Source: Bradyrhizobium sp.
GTDB taxonomy: Bacteria; Pseudomonadota; Alphaproteobacteria; Rhizobiales; Xanthobacteraceae
Direction: 5' to 3'
Length of the DNA: 64,000 nt
NCBI RefSeq assembly: GCF_016213215.1
Contig: NZ_JACRAW010000079.1
Location: 1-64,000, forward strand
The position numbers were made by a program, and so were the translations under genes. The notes under the pieces were generated by a model. That model had not been told where the DNA came from. It did not search any database and was given only the letters and a program-made list of their open reading frames with translations. Shown here piece after piece: positions 16,781 through 26,089 of this stretch; positions within the stretch are counted from its first letter, which is position 1, and every line of letters starts with the position of its first letter.

Positions 16781-16867
16781 ATGTTGGCACACCTCATCAA
16801 CATCATCTATCGCCTCTCCCGCCGGGCCAGCCTCGCCGGGATCGGCAAGCACCGCCTTGCTGACTGA
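16781..16867 (+). CDS. Possible 28-residue microprotein
   Basis: A short frame MLAHLINIIYRLSRRASLAG... ends at TGA 16865-16867. GGAG lies eight bases before the ATG. The peptide would be a basic amphipathic helix. Support is only the ribosome site and composition; it may be chance. Confidence 0.3.
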   Translation: MLAHLINIIYRLSRRASLAGIGKHRLAD

Positions 16868-16915
16868 ACCATCAACTCAGGTAAGACGGATTGACCTGAT
16901 CATGGGGATCGCACC

Positions 16916-17326
16916 ATGCGCACACTGATCCTGATCGCCGCCGTCGCCTTGGCTTCCGCGACCGCCACCGCGACCGCCGGTCCGTCGCGAGGCTTGAGCC
17001 TGGCTGCGGCCGACCCGGTTCAATCGGTCGCCGAACAATCCAAGCCACAGACCGCGGACACGCCGAAAGCCGCTCAGGAGCCCACGACGAAAACGGCTCC
17101 TGCCTGCACGACGGCCACCGCCACGGCGCCGCTCACGTCTGTGCAAGCGCCCCTTGCAACGCCGGCCGACGAGCCTGCGAAGGCAACGGTTGCGACCGCG
17201 CCTGCAACACCAATCAGCACACCGGTCGCGAGCAAGCCGCAGGAGTCAAGCAGGCCCAGGCACCGCCAGCCGTCCGTGGAATCGCGCGTGATCCGCGAGC
17301 TGAACCGCCACGGGATCTACTGGTAA
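16916..17326 (+). CDS. Exported Ala/Thr/Pro-rich protein of unknown function
   Basis: 136 residues. Signal peptide MRTLILIAAVALASATATAT, then a low-complexity Ala/Thr/Pro/Lys region (about residues 35-110) that is likely disordered, then a basic, ordered-looking C-terminus (RHRQPSVESRVIRELNRHGIYW). The terminal RVIRELNRHGIYW segment looks conserved and may be the functional part. Likely periplasmic. No function can be named. Confidence 0.65.
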   Translation: MRTLILIAAVALASATATATAGPSRGLSLAAADPVQSVAEQSKPQTADTPKAAQEPTTKTAPACTTATATAPLTSVQAPLATPADEPAKATVATAPATPISTPVASKPQESSRPRHRQPSVESRVIRELNRHGIYW

Positions 17327-17420
17327 TCAGGCGAGCGGGCTTTGCTTCTCGTCATGACCGGGCGTCGTCTCGGCGATCCGAAAGAAGGCGTGCAGGCCCG
17401 AAATCGTTGCTCACCAACCT

Positions 17421-17506
17421 CGTCTTTGCGAGCGAAGCGAAGCAATCCAGAACGTTTCCGCAGGAGCAGTCTGGATTGCTTCCTCGCTTCGCTCCTCGCG
17501 ATGACG
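17421..17506. repeat. Interspersed palindromic repeat, family A
   Basis: Begins CGTCTTTGCGAGCGAAGCG and AAGCAATCCAG, ends CTGGATTGCTTCCTCGC and CTCGCGATGACG. Lies just downstream of livF. Confidence 0.8.
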
Positions 17507-17529
17507 GGGAACGACTGCAGCGAGCGCGC

Positions 17530-18249
17530 TCAAATGCCGAGATAGCGGTGCTGCAGGTCCGGCTCGGCCATCAGCTGTTCCGAGGTGCCGCTCCACACCG
17601 TGCGGCCGCGCTCGATGATGAAGTGGCGGTCGCAGATGCGGGTCAGGTGATCGACATTCTTGTCGATGACGAGAATCGACTGGCCCTGCCCTTTCAGCAT
17701 CGAAAGGCACTCCCAGATCTCCTGCCGGATCAGCGGCGCGAGACCCTCGGTGGCCTCGTCGAGAATGAGCAGCTTCGGATTGGTCATCAACGCGCGACCG
17801 ATCGCGAGCATCTGCTGCTCGCCGCCCGAGAGCTGGTCGCCCATGTTGGTGCCGCGTTCGTTCAGGCGCGGAAACAGCGCATGGATCCTTTCCAGCGTCC
17901 ACGGCGAGGGGCGGCCGAAGCGGTCGGCGGCCGCGGCGATGAGGTTTTCGCGCACCGTGAGGTTGGGAAAGATCTGGCGGCCCTCGGGCACGAGACCGAT
18001 GCCGAGCTGGGCGATCCGGTAGGACGGCAGGCTCCGCACCTCCTCGCCGGCAAAGCGGATAACCCCTGCCCGCGCCGGCGTCAGGCCCATGATGGAGCGG
18101 ATGGTCGTGGTCTTGCCCATGCCGTTGCGGCCCATCAGCGACACCATCTCGCCGGTGCCGATCGACAGCGACAGGCCGAACAGCACCTGGCTGAGCCCGT
18201 AGCAGGTCTCGATTTCCTCGACTTGAAGAAGCGGGGTGCCGTCAGCCAT
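17530..18249 (-). CDS. livF: Branched-chain amino acid ABC transporter ATPase LivF
   Basis: 239 residues. Walker A is GRNGMGKTT, the signature LSGGEQQMLAIGRALM, Walker B LLILDEATEGLAP. The short length, the IGTGEMVSLMGRNGMGKTTTIRSIMGL start and the LVPEGRQIFPNLTVRENL segment are typical of LivF. It pairs with LivG on the cytosolic face of LivHM. The start overlaps the livG stop. Last gene of livKHMGF. Confidence 0.93.
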   Translation of the reverse strand: MADGTPLLQVEEIETCYGLSQVLFGLSLSIGTGEMVSLMGRNGMGKTTTIRSIMGLTPARAGVIRFAGEEVRSLPSYRIAQLGIGLVPEGRQIFPNLTVRENLIAAAADRFGRPSPWTLERIHALFPRLNERGTNMGDQLSGGEQQMLAIGRALMTNPKLLILDEATEGLAPLIRQEIWECLSMLKGQGQSILVIDKNVDHLTRICDRHFIIERGRTVWSGTSEQLMAEPDLQHRYLGI

Positions 18250-19009
18250 GGCGCACCACCACGTGCTGCTCGCCGAGATAGGCGCGCTTGACCTCCTCGT
18301 TCCGGCGGATCTCCGAAGGCAGGCCCGAGGCGATCACGCGTCCATAGACCATGACCGAAATGCGGTCGGCGAGCGCGAACACCGCCTCCATGTCGTGCTC
18401 GACCAGCACGATCGAGACTTCACGCCGCAGCTCCTGCAGCAACCTGACCATTCGCCCGGATTCGGTGGCCCCTAACCCGGCCATCGGCTCGTCAAGCAGG
18501 AGCAGCTTCGGCCGCGTCGCAAGCGCGACCGCAAGCTCGAGTTCACGCTGCTCGCCATGGCTGAGCCTCGAGACCAGGACGTCGGCGCGATGGGTGAGCC
18601 CGACGCGTTCGAGCGCGGCGTGCGCGGCCTCGCGCAAGCCCCTTTCTTTCCGCGCGTCGGCGAAAAAGCGGAACGAATGTCCGTCATGCGCCTGCGCCGC
18701 CAGCGCGACATTGTCAGCCGCGGTGAAGTCTGTGAGGAGCGAAGTGATCTGGAACGAGCGCGCCAGCCCGAGCGCGCTACGTCGGTATGCGGGCAGGCCG
18801 GAAATATCGCGCCCCCCGAGCCAGATGCTGCCGGAATTGGGCGTCAGATGTCCGGTGAGCTGGGCGATCAGCGTGGTCTTGCCGGCGCCGTTCGGCCCGA
18901 TGATGGCATGCAGTTCGCCCTGCGCGACATCGAGCGAGACATGGTCGGTCGCGATGATGCCGCCGAAGCGGCGCACCAGCTTTTCGACGCGGAGCAGCGG
19001 TTCAGCCAC
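18242..19009 (-). CDS. livG: Branched-chain amino acid ABC transporter ATPase LivG
   Basis: 255 residues. The GTG at 19009 was chosen: GGGGAGG lies upstream, the product starts MAEPLLRVEKLVRRFGG as in LivG, and it overlaps livM by eight bases. A longer frame from 19045 would extend further into livM. Walker A is GPNGAGKTT, the signature LSHGEQRELELAVALA (SHGEQ is usual in LivG), Walker B LLLLDEPMAGLG. It powers import with LivF. Confidence 0.93.
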   Translation of the reverse strand: MAEPLLRVEKLVRRFGGIIATDHVSLDVAQGELHAIIGPNGAGKTTLIAQLTGHLTPNSGSIWLGGRDISGLPAYRRSALGLARSFQITSLLTDFTAADNVALAAQAHDGHSFRFFADARKERGLREAAHAALERVGLTHRADVLVSRLSHGEQRELELAVALATRPKLLLLDEPMAGLGATESGRMVRLLQELRREVSIVLVEHDMEAVFALADRISVMVYGRVIASGLPSEIRRNEEVKRAYLGEQHVVVRHG

Positions 19010-19949
19010 GGTCGAGCCTCCCCAGCGTTCCCATGATGCCGCCACGGCCGAACAGCACGATCAGGAGCAACAGCGGGCCCATGATCAGCGCCCAGTATTC
19101 GGTGACTTGCGACAGCACTTCCTCCAGCACGAGAAAGGCCACGGCGCCGGCCACGGGACCGAACAGCGTCCCCATGCCGCCGAGGATCACCATCACCATG
19201 AGATCGCCCGAGCGCGTCCAGTACATCATGGCGGGACTGACGAAATCGGTGTTGTTGGCGAGCAGCGCGCCGGCGAGCCCGCACAGCGTTCCCGAGATGA
19301 CGAAGCAGACCAGGCGATAGCGTTTGGCGGGAAAGCCGATCGCCTGCATGCGCTGCTCGTTGGAGCGCAGCCCCTGCACCACGAGGCCGAAGCGGGAGTT
19401 GATGATGCGCCATATCAGGAACACCGCGCCCAGGAGGCAGGCGAGGCAGAGATAATAGAACTGAACGCGATTAGAGAGATCGACCAGGCCGGAGAAGTCG
19501 CTGCGCTTGTAGATCGTGAGGCCATCGTCGCCGCCGTAGCGTGCAAGCCCGGAGGCGACGTAATAGGCCATCTGCGCAAAGGCGAGCGTGATCATGATGA
19601 AGTAGACGCCGCGCGTGCGCAAGGAGAGCGCGCCGATCACCACGGCGTAGAGCGCGGATGCCGCGAGCGCCACCGGCCACTGGATGAAACCCGAGCCGAC
19701 GCCCTCCTGCGCCAGGATGCCGACAGCATAGCCGCCGATGCCGAGATAGGCGGCGTGGCCGAAGCTCATCATGCCGCCGTAGCCCATGATGAGGTTGAGA
19801 CTCGCGGCCGCCATAGCCAGGATGACGATGCGGGTAAACAGCGTCAGCACGAAGATGTTGCCGGTGAGGTGCGAATAGAGCGGCAGCAGGACGAGGCCTG
19901 CCACCGTCAGGGCCGCGACGGCCTGGCGCGCGTTCAAACCCTTGCTCAT
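19002..19949 (-). CDS. livM: Branched-chain amino acid ABC transporter permease LivM
   Basis: 315 residues from the ATG at 19949; the open frame continues upstream but overlaps livH. About eight to ten membrane helices. The LivM signature region SLNLIMGYGGMMSFGHAAYLGIGGYA is near residue 55, and GGMGTLFGPVAGAVAFLVLEE is near the C-terminus. Forms the inner-membrane channel with LivH. Start overlaps the livH stop as ATGA. Confidence 0.93.
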   Translation of the reverse strand: MSKGLNARQAVAALTVAGLVLLPLYSHLTGNIFVLTLFTRIVILAMAAASLNLIMGYGGMMSFGHAAYLGIGGYAVGILAQEGVGSGFIQWPVALAASALYAVVIGALSLRTRGVYFIMITLAFAQMAYYVASGLARYGGDDGLTIYKRSDFSGLVDLSNRVQFYYLCLACLLGAVFLIWRIINSRFGLVVQGLRSNEQRMQAIGFPAKRYRLVCFVISGTLCGLAGALLANNTDFVSPAMMYWTRSGDLMVMVILGGMGTLFGPVAGAVAFLVLEEVLSQVTEYWALIMGPLLLLIVLFGRGGIMGTLGRLDRG

Positions 19950-20863
19950 CGTCGGTTGGCCGGAAACAGCCCCTCCGGACGCACCACCAGCACGAGCGCC
20001 ATTAACAGATAGATCAGCATCGAGGACAGCGCCGGCGCCGCGGTTGAAGCCGCGGCGGAGTTCAACACCTGCCGCAGCAGGTCGGGCAGGAAGGCGCGGC
20101 CGAGGGTGTCGATCATGCCGACGAAGATCGCCGCCATGAACGCGCCGCGGATCGAGCCGATGCCGCCGATCACGATGATGACGAAGGCGAGGATCAGGAT
20201 GTTCTCGCCCATGCCGATCTGCACGGTGAGGATCGGCGCCTGCATCAGTCCGGCAAGGCCGGCGAGCACCGCCCCGAGGCCGAACACCAGCGTATAGAGC
20301 AGCTTGATGTTGATGCCGAGCGCGCCGATCATCTCCCGGTTGGAGGCCCCGGCGCGGATCAGCATGCCGATCCTGGTGCGCATCACGCCGAGATAGAGCA
20401 GCAGCGCCACCGCCAGCGCGACCACGATGATCGCGAGCCGGTAGGCCGGATAATAGACGCCGGGCAGAATCTCGACCGGCACGCTGAGCCAGGACGGCAG
20501 CGGCAGCGCCAGTCCCGCCGGTCCCCAGATCAGCCGCACCGCCTCGTTGAAGAACAGGATCAGGCCGAAGGTCGCCAGCACGTGATCGAGGTGGTCGCGG
20601 CCGTAGAGATGCCGCAGCGCCGTGACCTCGAGCACGATGCCGAGCACAAGCGTCGCGCCCAGCGCCAGCAGCGCCCCCAGCAGGAAGCTGCCGGTCCAGG
20701 CGGCGAAGGTCGCCGCGAAATAGGCGCCCATCATGTAGAGGGAGCCGTGCGCCAGGTTGACGAGGTCCATGATGCCGAACACCAGCGTCAGGCCCGCGGC
20801 AAGCAGGAACAGGAGCAGCCCGAACTGCAATCCGTTCAGAATTTGTTCGACGAGCAACAGCAT
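19946..20863 (-). CDS. livH: Branched-chain amino acid ABC transporter permease LivH
   Basis: 305 residues and strongly hydrophobic. LNGLQFGLLLFLLAAGLTLVFGIMDLVNLAHGS is the LivH hallmark (shown here as two overlapping motifs, QFGLLLFL and MDLVNLAHG), with VIGGIGSIRGAFMAAIFVG near the C-terminus. It is separated from livK by 291 bases holding strong hairpins, then runs without gaps into livM, livG and livF. Confidence 0.93.
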   Translation of the reverse strand: MLLLVEQILNGLQFGLLLFLLAAGLTLVFGIMDLVNLAHGSLYMMGAYFAATFAAWTGSFLLGALLALGATLVLGIVLEVTALRHLYGRDHLDHVLATFGLILFFNEAVRLIWGPAGLALPLPSWLSVPVEILPGVYYPAYRLAIIVVALAVALLLYLGVMRTRIGMLIRAGASNREMIGALGINIKLLYTLVFGLGAVLAGLAGLMQAPILTVQIGMGENILILAFVIIVIGGIGSIRGAFMAAIFVGMIDTLGRAFLPDLLRQVLNSAAASTAAPALSSMLIYLLMALVLVVRPEGLFPANRR

Positions 20864-20952
20864 CAGTGTTCGAAATGGTCCAGAGGGCGACGATCGGATC
20901 TACATTTCCGCAGATAGGTCGTTTCGCAAGAAGCGAAGCGGAATGCGAAACG

Positions 20953-21013
20953 GGGGTGGGGTGACAGTATCTCCGCATCGGAGACTGTCCGAGTTGAGAG
21001 ATCACCCCACCCC
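20953..21013 (-). promoter_or_regulatory. Large nested hairpin between livK and livH
   Basis: Outer arms GGGGTGGGGTGA (20953-20964) and TCACCCCACCCC (21002-21013) are perfectly complementary over 12 bp. Inside lies TCTCCG-CAT-CGGAGA. Within one operon such a structure could stabilise the livK message or reduce read-through to livH. Confidence 0.55.
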
Positions 21014-21044
21014 GTCTCACATTTCGCTGCGCTCATGTGAGCCG

Positions 21045-21067
21045 ACCCTCCCCCTCCAGGGGAGGGT
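21045..21067 (-). terminator. Hairpin downstream of livK
   Basis: ACCCTCCCC and CT, then CC, then AGGGGAGGGT form a GC-rich stem with one bulged C. There is no T-run, so it is a possible attenuator or 3'-end stabiliser rather than a classic terminator. Confidence 0.45.
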
Positions 21068-21154
21068 AACTTTCGTGCTGCTGCCGGCTCGATCCAATCT
21101 CGTCTTTTAAACGGTCAGCCAAGCGCCGAGCCGCTGCCGCCATATCCTGCCCGA

Positions 21155-22327
21155 TCACTTCATCGGACACTTGCCGTGGAAACGATCCTGGTCGTTCTCG
21201 ACGATCGTGGCAACCGTCTTCAGCGACAACTGGCCGTCGGCGTCCTTCACCACGTCCTGCAGGTAGAAGTTCTGGATCGGGATGTGGTTGTTGCCGTATT
21301 TGAACGAGCCGCGCACCGACTTGAAGTTCACCTTCTCCATCTCGGCCTTCATCGCGTCCTTCTTGGTGAGGTCGCCGCCAACCGCCACGACGGCGCTGTT
21401 GATGAGATGCGCCGCGTCATAGGACTGCGCGCCGTAGAAGCTCGGGCGCAGATTCGGATACTTCTTGCGATAGTCGGCGACGAAACGCTTGTTCTGCTCG
21501 TTGGGCAGGTCGTTGACCCATTCCTGCGCGCCGGGCACTCCCAGCGCGTTCTCCTTCTGCAGCGGCAGGGACAGTTCGTCGATGGTGAAGGCGGTATAGA
21601 GCGGAATCTGGTTCTTCAGCCCCGCCTGCACATACTGATTGAGGAACTGCACGCCGGCGGCCCCCGGATAGAACACGAAGATCGCCTCGGCCTTGGAGTT
21701 GCGCGCCTTGGTGAGCTCGGCGGAGAAGTCGAGCTGGCTCGGCCAAACCGTATATTCCTCGCCGAGCACCTGGCCCTTGAACGTGCTCTTGACGCCCGCC
21801 AGCATGTCCTTGCCGGCGGCATAGTTCGGCCCGATCAGGAACACCGACTTGATGCCCTTCTGGTTCATATAGAGGCCCATGGCCTGGGGCGTCTGGTCGT
21901 TCTGCCAGGAGGTCGAGAACACGTAAGGCGAGCACAATTCGCCTGCGAGCTGCGAGGGTCCGGCGTTCGCCGAAATCAGGAAGGTCTTCGAGTCGACTGC
22001 GCTCTTCAGCGAGGCCAGCAGCACGTTGGACCAGATGTAGCCGACGATGAAGTCGACCTTGTCCGACTGCACGAGCTTCTCGGTCTTCTGCTTGCCGACA
22101 TCAGGCTTCTGCTGGTCGTCCTCGTAGATGACCTCGACCGGCTTGCCGCCCATCTTGCGCCCGAGATGATCGAGCGCGAGCTCGAACGAGTTGCGCATGT
22201 CGTTGCCGATGACGGCCGTCGGGCCGCTAAACGTCGAGACGAAGCCGATCTTGATGCTGTCGGCGGCCGACGCCGAGCCCGCCAGCGCAAGCGCTGCAGC
22301 GCCCGCCAGCCAGGATGCGATCCTCAT
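21155..22327 (-). CDS. livK: Branched-chain amino acid ABC transporter substrate-binding protein
   Basis: 390 residues from the ATG at 22327 with AGGGA six bases upstream; an ATG two codons earlier (22333) is also possible. Signal peptide MRIASWLAGAAALALAGSAS with cleavage near SAA. The mature N-terminus DSIKIGFVSTFSGPTAVIG starts a periplasmic type I binding protein (Peripla_BP_6). Members of this family bind branched-chain amino acids but also aromatic acids and amides, so the ligand is not certain. First gene of the liv operon. Confidence 0.88.
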   Translation of the reverse strand: MRIASWLAGAAALALAGSASAADSIKIGFVSTFSGPTAVIGNDMRNSFELALDHLGRKMGGKPVEVIYEDDQQKPDVGKQKTEKLVQSDKVDFIVGYIWSNVLLASLKSAVDSKTFLISANAGPSQLAGELCSPYVFSTSWQNDQTPQAMGLYMNQKGIKSVFLIGPNYAAGKDMLAGVKSTFKGQVLGEEYTVWPSQLDFSAELTKARNSKAEAIFVFYPGAAGVQFLNQYVQAGLKNQIPLYTAFTIDELSLPLQKENALGVPGAQEWVNDLPNEQNKRFVADYRKKYPNLRPSFYGAQSYDAAHLINSAVVAVGGDLTKKDAMKAEMEKVNFKSVRGSFKYGNNHIPIQNFYLQDVVKDADGQLSLKTVATIVENDQDRFHGKCPMK

Positions 22328-22631
22328 AACCATTCCCTTCCCTTGGTTTGATTGTTCTCGGAAGACGGGGCTGCCATCCTCCGGATGATCCATTTTGAGC
22401 GCAAAATCCCTCTGGTCGCTACTGGGTGAGCGACTTTTTCTGCACCATAATTCGCAAGCACCGCCCCTGGCAAGAATTATAGTTCTCCTCAACCTGAGAG
22501 CGGCCTGCGACGCTTTGCGTGCTTGCCCGCGATGCGCGCAAGCTATGCTTCGATCGGCGGTCGCTATTGCACCCATGCTGCGGCGCTACTTAGCTAGTTG
22601 ATAGAGACGCACAAATCGGAGGCCTCCTGCC
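22328..22631. other. Divergent intergenic region between livK and ndh
   Basis: About 304 bases that must hold promoters in both directions. No clear operator was found. GGAGGCCTCC just before ndh is a short palindrome overlapping its ribosome site. Confidence 0.5.
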
Positions 22632-23906
22632 ATGAGCACGACGCCCGCAAAGCCGCACCGCGTCGTGATCGTCGGCGCCGGTTTCGGTGGACTGGAAGCC
22701 ACCTATCGCCTGGCCGGCGCGCCGGTCTCGATCACGGTGATCGATCGCCGCAACCATCATCTGTTCCAGCCGCTGCTGTACCAAGTCGCGACCGCTTCGC
22801 TGGCGACATCCGAGATCGCCTGGCCGATCCGCTATCTCCTGCGCGACCGCAGGGACGTGACCACATTGTTCGCCACCGTGACGGGCATCGCTGCAGACCG
22901 GCGTTGCGTGGTGCTGGAGGACGGCAGCGAGGTGGCCTACGACACGCTCGTGCTCGCGACCGGCGCGCGCCACGCCTATTTCGGCCACGACGAATGGGAG
23001 AAATGGGCGCCGGGCCTGAAGACGCTGGAGGACGCGACCACCTTGCGGCGACACATCCTGGTGGCGTTCGAGCGCGCCGAGCGCGAGACCGATCCGGAGC
23101 GACGGGCGGCACGGCTGACCTTCGTCATCATCGGCGCCGGTCCGACCGGCGTCGAGCTTGCCGGCACCATCGCCGAGCTGGCGCACCACACGCTGCCGCC
23201 CGACTTCCGCAACGTCGACACCCGCAAGGCGCGCGTGGTGCTGATCGAGGCGGGTCCGCGCGTGCTCGCCGGCTTTGCCGACGATCTCTCGGCCTACGCC
23301 CAGCGGTCGCTCGAAAGCATCGGCGTCGAAGTCGTGCTGGACCAGCCAGTCACCGAGATCGATCGCGACGGGGTCGTCTCTGGCGGCCAGAGGCTCAACG
23401 CGAAAACAATCATCTGGGCGGCGGGCGTACGCGCCTCGCGTGCGGCGGAATGGCTTTCCGCGCCCCACGACCGTGCCGGGCGACTGATCGTCGAGCCCGA
23501 CCTCACCGCGCCCGGCCATCCCGAGATCTTTGCCATCGGCGACACGGTGACGATCAACGCCTGGAACGGCAAGCCGGTGCCCGGCATCGCGCCGGCGGCC
23601 AAGCAGGAGGGGCGTTATGTCGCAGCCATGATCAAGGCGCGCCTCAACGGCGAGAAGCTTGCTCCCTTCCGCTACAAGCACGCCGGAAGTCTGGCACAGA
23701 TCGGCAAGCGCCTCGCGGTGATCGATTTCGGCCGCATCAAGCTGCGCGGCGCCCTCGCGTGGTGGATCTGGGGCATCGCCCACATCTACTTCCTCATCGG
23801 CCTGCGCCACCGCCTCGCGGTCGCGCTCACCTGGCTGTGGATCTACCTGCGCGACCAGCGCGCCGCGCGCCTGATCACCCAAGGCAGCAGCAAGGTGGTG
23901 GGGTGA
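22632..23906 (+). CDS. ndh: Type II NADH:quinone dehydrogenase
   Basis: 424 residues, GGAGG before the ATG. Two Rossmann folds: FAD-binding RVVIVGAGFGGLEA at residues 9-22 and NAD-binding FVIIGAGPTGVELAG near residue 165. NHHLFQPLLYQVATA is the quinone/FAD contact typical of NDH-2, and FAIGDT closes the FAD site. The C-terminus (WWIWGIAHIYFLIGLRHR) is amphipathic and would attach the enzyme to the inner membrane. It oxidises NADH without proton pumping. Transcribed alone; a repeat follows. Confidence 0.93.
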   Translation: MSTTPAKPHRVVIVGAGFGGLEATYRLAGAPVSITVIDRRNHHLFQPLLYQVATASLATSEIAWPIRYLLRDRRDVTTLFATVTGIAADRRCVVLEDGSEVAYDTLVLATGARHAYFGHDEWEKWAPGLKTLEDATTLRRHILVAFERAERETDPERRAARLTFVIIGAGPTGVELAGTIAELAHHTLPPDFRNVDTRKARVVLIEAGPRVLAGFADDLSAYAQRSLESIGVEVVLDQPVTEIDRDGVVSGGQRLNAKTIIWAAGVRASRAAEWLSAPHDRAGRLIVEPDLTAPGHPEIFAIGDTVTINAWNGKPVPGIAPAAKQEGRYVAAMIKARLNGEKLAPFRYKHAGSLAQIGKRLAVIDFGRIKLRGALAWWIWGIAHIYFLIGLRHRLAVALTWLWIYLRDQRAARLITQGSSKVVG

Positions 23907-24008
23907 TCCTTCTCCCTCTCCCCGCTCGCGGGAGAAATGGTCGCGTGCGCGCATCCAGTACATCCCGCTGTCTCGCTCAAGCACCAGGCCCCGACGAACG
24001 CTCTCAAC

Positions 24009-24107
24009 CTCATGGTGAGGAGGCGCGGTAGCGCCGTCTCGAACCATGAGGCCACGCTCGGGCCTCATCCTTCGAGACGCCTGCTTCGCAAGCTCCTCAG
24101 GATGCGG
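24009..24107. repeat. Interspersed palindromic repeat, family B
   Basis: CCTCATGGTGAGGAGGCGCG, then CGTCTCGAACCATGAGG, then CATCCTTCGAGACGC and CTCCTCAGGATG. Related copies lie at 29125-29245, 48140-48242 and 49440-49531. Confidence 0.8.
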
Positions 24108-24123
24108 AGATACAGCGCACACC

Positions 24124-25983
24124 TCAGGCGCAGCGTATCCATTCGCTGCAACTGTCGTCGTTCAGCTTCGCCACTGCATCGGCGCGGCGGGTCAGCACGG
24201 CGCGCTGGTTGATGTAGCCCTTGTCGGTGATCTCGCCGCCGTCAACCGAAGGCGGCTCGGCCAGGAGCAGCGCCCGCGTGGCATGGCCCGACGAATTGCC
24301 GCTCTGCGCCTTGAGCGCCGCCAGCCCTTTGGCGATCGCGCTGCGGACCGCCTCGTGACCGATCACCTCGGCAACGGACGCGCTGTCGGGCAGGCCGGCA
24401 TGCGCGCGGCAGGCGACAAGGTTCGGGAACACCAGGAAGCGCACCTCGTCGCCGTTATGGCCGCACACGACGATGTCCTGCGCCAGGGGCGCCAGCGCCG
24501 CGATGCCGGCGACGCGCAGCGTGCCGACGCTGACCCAGGTGCCGGAATTGAGCTTGAAGTCCTCGGCGACGCGGCCGTCGAAGAACAGGCCGAGCTCCGG
24601 GCGATCCGGATCAGCGAACTTCACGGCATCGCCGATCAGATAGAAGCCCTCTTCATCGAAGGCCTTCGCGGTCAGGTCCGGCGCCTTCCAGTAGCCCGGC
24701 GTGACATTGGGGCCGCGCACGCGCACCTCCAGCTTGTCGCCGGAGGCGACGAGCTTCAGCTCGGTGCCGGGGATCGGCACGCCGATATTGCCGGAGCGGC
24801 TGGCCTGGAAATGGCAATCGGTGGCGAGCGGCGAGGTCTCGGTCGCGCCCCAGGCCGAAACCATCGGCAGTGCGCGACCGACGGTGTTCACCGACAGATC
24901 CTCGATGGCATCCCACATGTTCTGCGGCAATGCCGCGCCGGCATAGAAGGCGAACTTCACCTCGCTGAAGAAGCGTCGGCGCAACTCGTCGTCGCCGCGC
25001 AGCGCCGAGATCAGCATGTCGAAGCCGCGCGGCACGTTGAAATAGACCGTCGGCATCACGCTTCTGAGGTTAGCGAGCGAGGTTGCGAACAGGCCGGGCA
25101 CCGGCTTGCCGCCGTCGATATAGAGCGAGCCGCCGTTGCGCAGCACCAGGTTGAAATTGTGGTTGGCGCCGAAGGTGTGGCTCCAGGGCAGCCAGTCGAG
25201 GATCACGAGGTCCTCGCGTGCCGCCTCGAGGAAGCTCCAGGTCTGCGCCTTCGCCTCCTGGCTCGAGGTCAGCATGCGCTGGGTGTTGATCACCGCCTTG
25301 GGCGTTCCGGTCGAACCGGAAGTGAACAGGAACTTGGCGATCGTATCCGGCGTGATGGCGGCGAAGGCCGCGTCGACCTCCGGCGTCACTGCCGTTGCCG
25401 CGATCGCGCTGAAGGGGATCGCGTTGCTGTCGCCGGCATCGCTGCTCACGACCTTGGCCCGGTGCAGCGGATCGATCGCTTCGAGCGCGGCGGCAAAGGA
25501 CTTGGTGCTCGCGACATAGATGGCGCCGGGCTCGAGCAGGCTGACCATGCTCTTGAGCTTGTCGAAATCCTTCGACATCAGCGAATAGGCCGGCGAGATC
25601 GCCGCCGACGGCACGCCGACATGCATGGCCGCGAGCGCGAACAGCGCGTGATCGACGCTGTTGTCGCTGAGGATGACGAGCGGATGCGCTTCGCTCAGGC
25701 CCTGCGCCAGGATCCAGGCGGCGACGGCACGCACCTGTCGCAGCGCCTCCCTGTAGGTGACTTTCCGCCACGGCGCATCGGCGCTGGCGCGCTCGGCGAG
25801 GAATACCCTGTCGGGCGTCTGCCGCGCCCACTGCTCCAGCCAGTCACCGATACAGCGGGCGGCTTCGCGCAAGGGAACGGTTGATGTCAGGATGATGCTG
25901 CCATCGCTCCTGCGGTCGGCGACGATCGAGGGCACGGCGAACAGGGATTCGGGATTGTCGCGACGCGCAACGGCAATCGGCAT
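24124..25983 (-). CDS. Feruloyl-CoA synthetase-like acyl-CoA ligase
   Basis: 619 residues from the ATG at 25983, with GAGGA just upstream. AMP-forming ligase: P-loop-like LFTSGSTGTPKAVINTQ near residue 225, WGATETSPLAT (A5), and YLIGDAVKF with FFDGRVAEDFKLNSGTWV (A7-A8). The expected catalytic Lys near the C-terminus is in ITDKGYINQRAV. The LDWLPWSHTFGANHN segment and the length fit feruloyl/p-coumaroyl-CoA synthetases of lignin-monomer breakdown. A divergent MarR gene, as in hydroxycinnamate (couR-type) loci, supports this. No hydratase or aldolase partner is adjacent, so the exact substrate is uncertain. Confidence 0.85.
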   Translation of the reverse strand: MPIAVARRDNPESLFAVPSIVADRRSDGSIILTSTVPLREAARCIGDWLEQWARQTPDRVFLAERASADAPWRKVTYREALRQVRAVAAWILAQGLSEAHPLVILSDNSVDHALFALAAMHVGVPSAAISPAYSLMSKDFDKLKSMVSLLEPGAIYVASTKSFAAALEAIDPLHRAKVVSSDAGDSNAIPFSAIAATAVTPEVDAAFAAITPDTIAKFLFTSGSTGTPKAVINTQRMLTSSQEAKAQTWSFLEAAREDLVILDWLPWSHTFGANHNFNLVLRNGGSLYIDGGKPVPGLFATSLANLRSVMPTVYFNVPRGFDMLISALRGDDELRRRFFSEVKFAFYAGAALPQNMWDAIEDLSVNTVGRALPMVSAWGATETSPLATDCHFQASRSGNIGVPIPGTELKLVASGDKLEVRVRGPNVTPGYWKAPDLTAKAFDEEGFYLIGDAVKFADPDRPELGLFFDGRVAEDFKLNSGTWVSVGTLRVAGIAALAPLAQDIVVCGHNGDEVRFLVFPNLVACRAHAGLPDSASVAEVIGHEAVRSAIAKGLAALKAQSGNSSGHATRALLLAEPPSVDGGEITDKGYINQRAVLTRRADAVAKLNDDSCSEWIRCA

Positions 25984-26089
25984 GGTTTCCTCCTCATCGC
26001 CCGTCTTTGCCGGGCCTTGCCGGGGTGCGCCTTGCACCGGCCGGCTGCAGCCTCGGTCGGGCTGCTTTCGCTTTATGTTGCTGCGCGCA

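Noticed and set aside
16678..16863. 61-codon plus-strand frame
   Set aside because: No ribosome site or domain. The short frame at 16781 in another phase has better support, though still weak.
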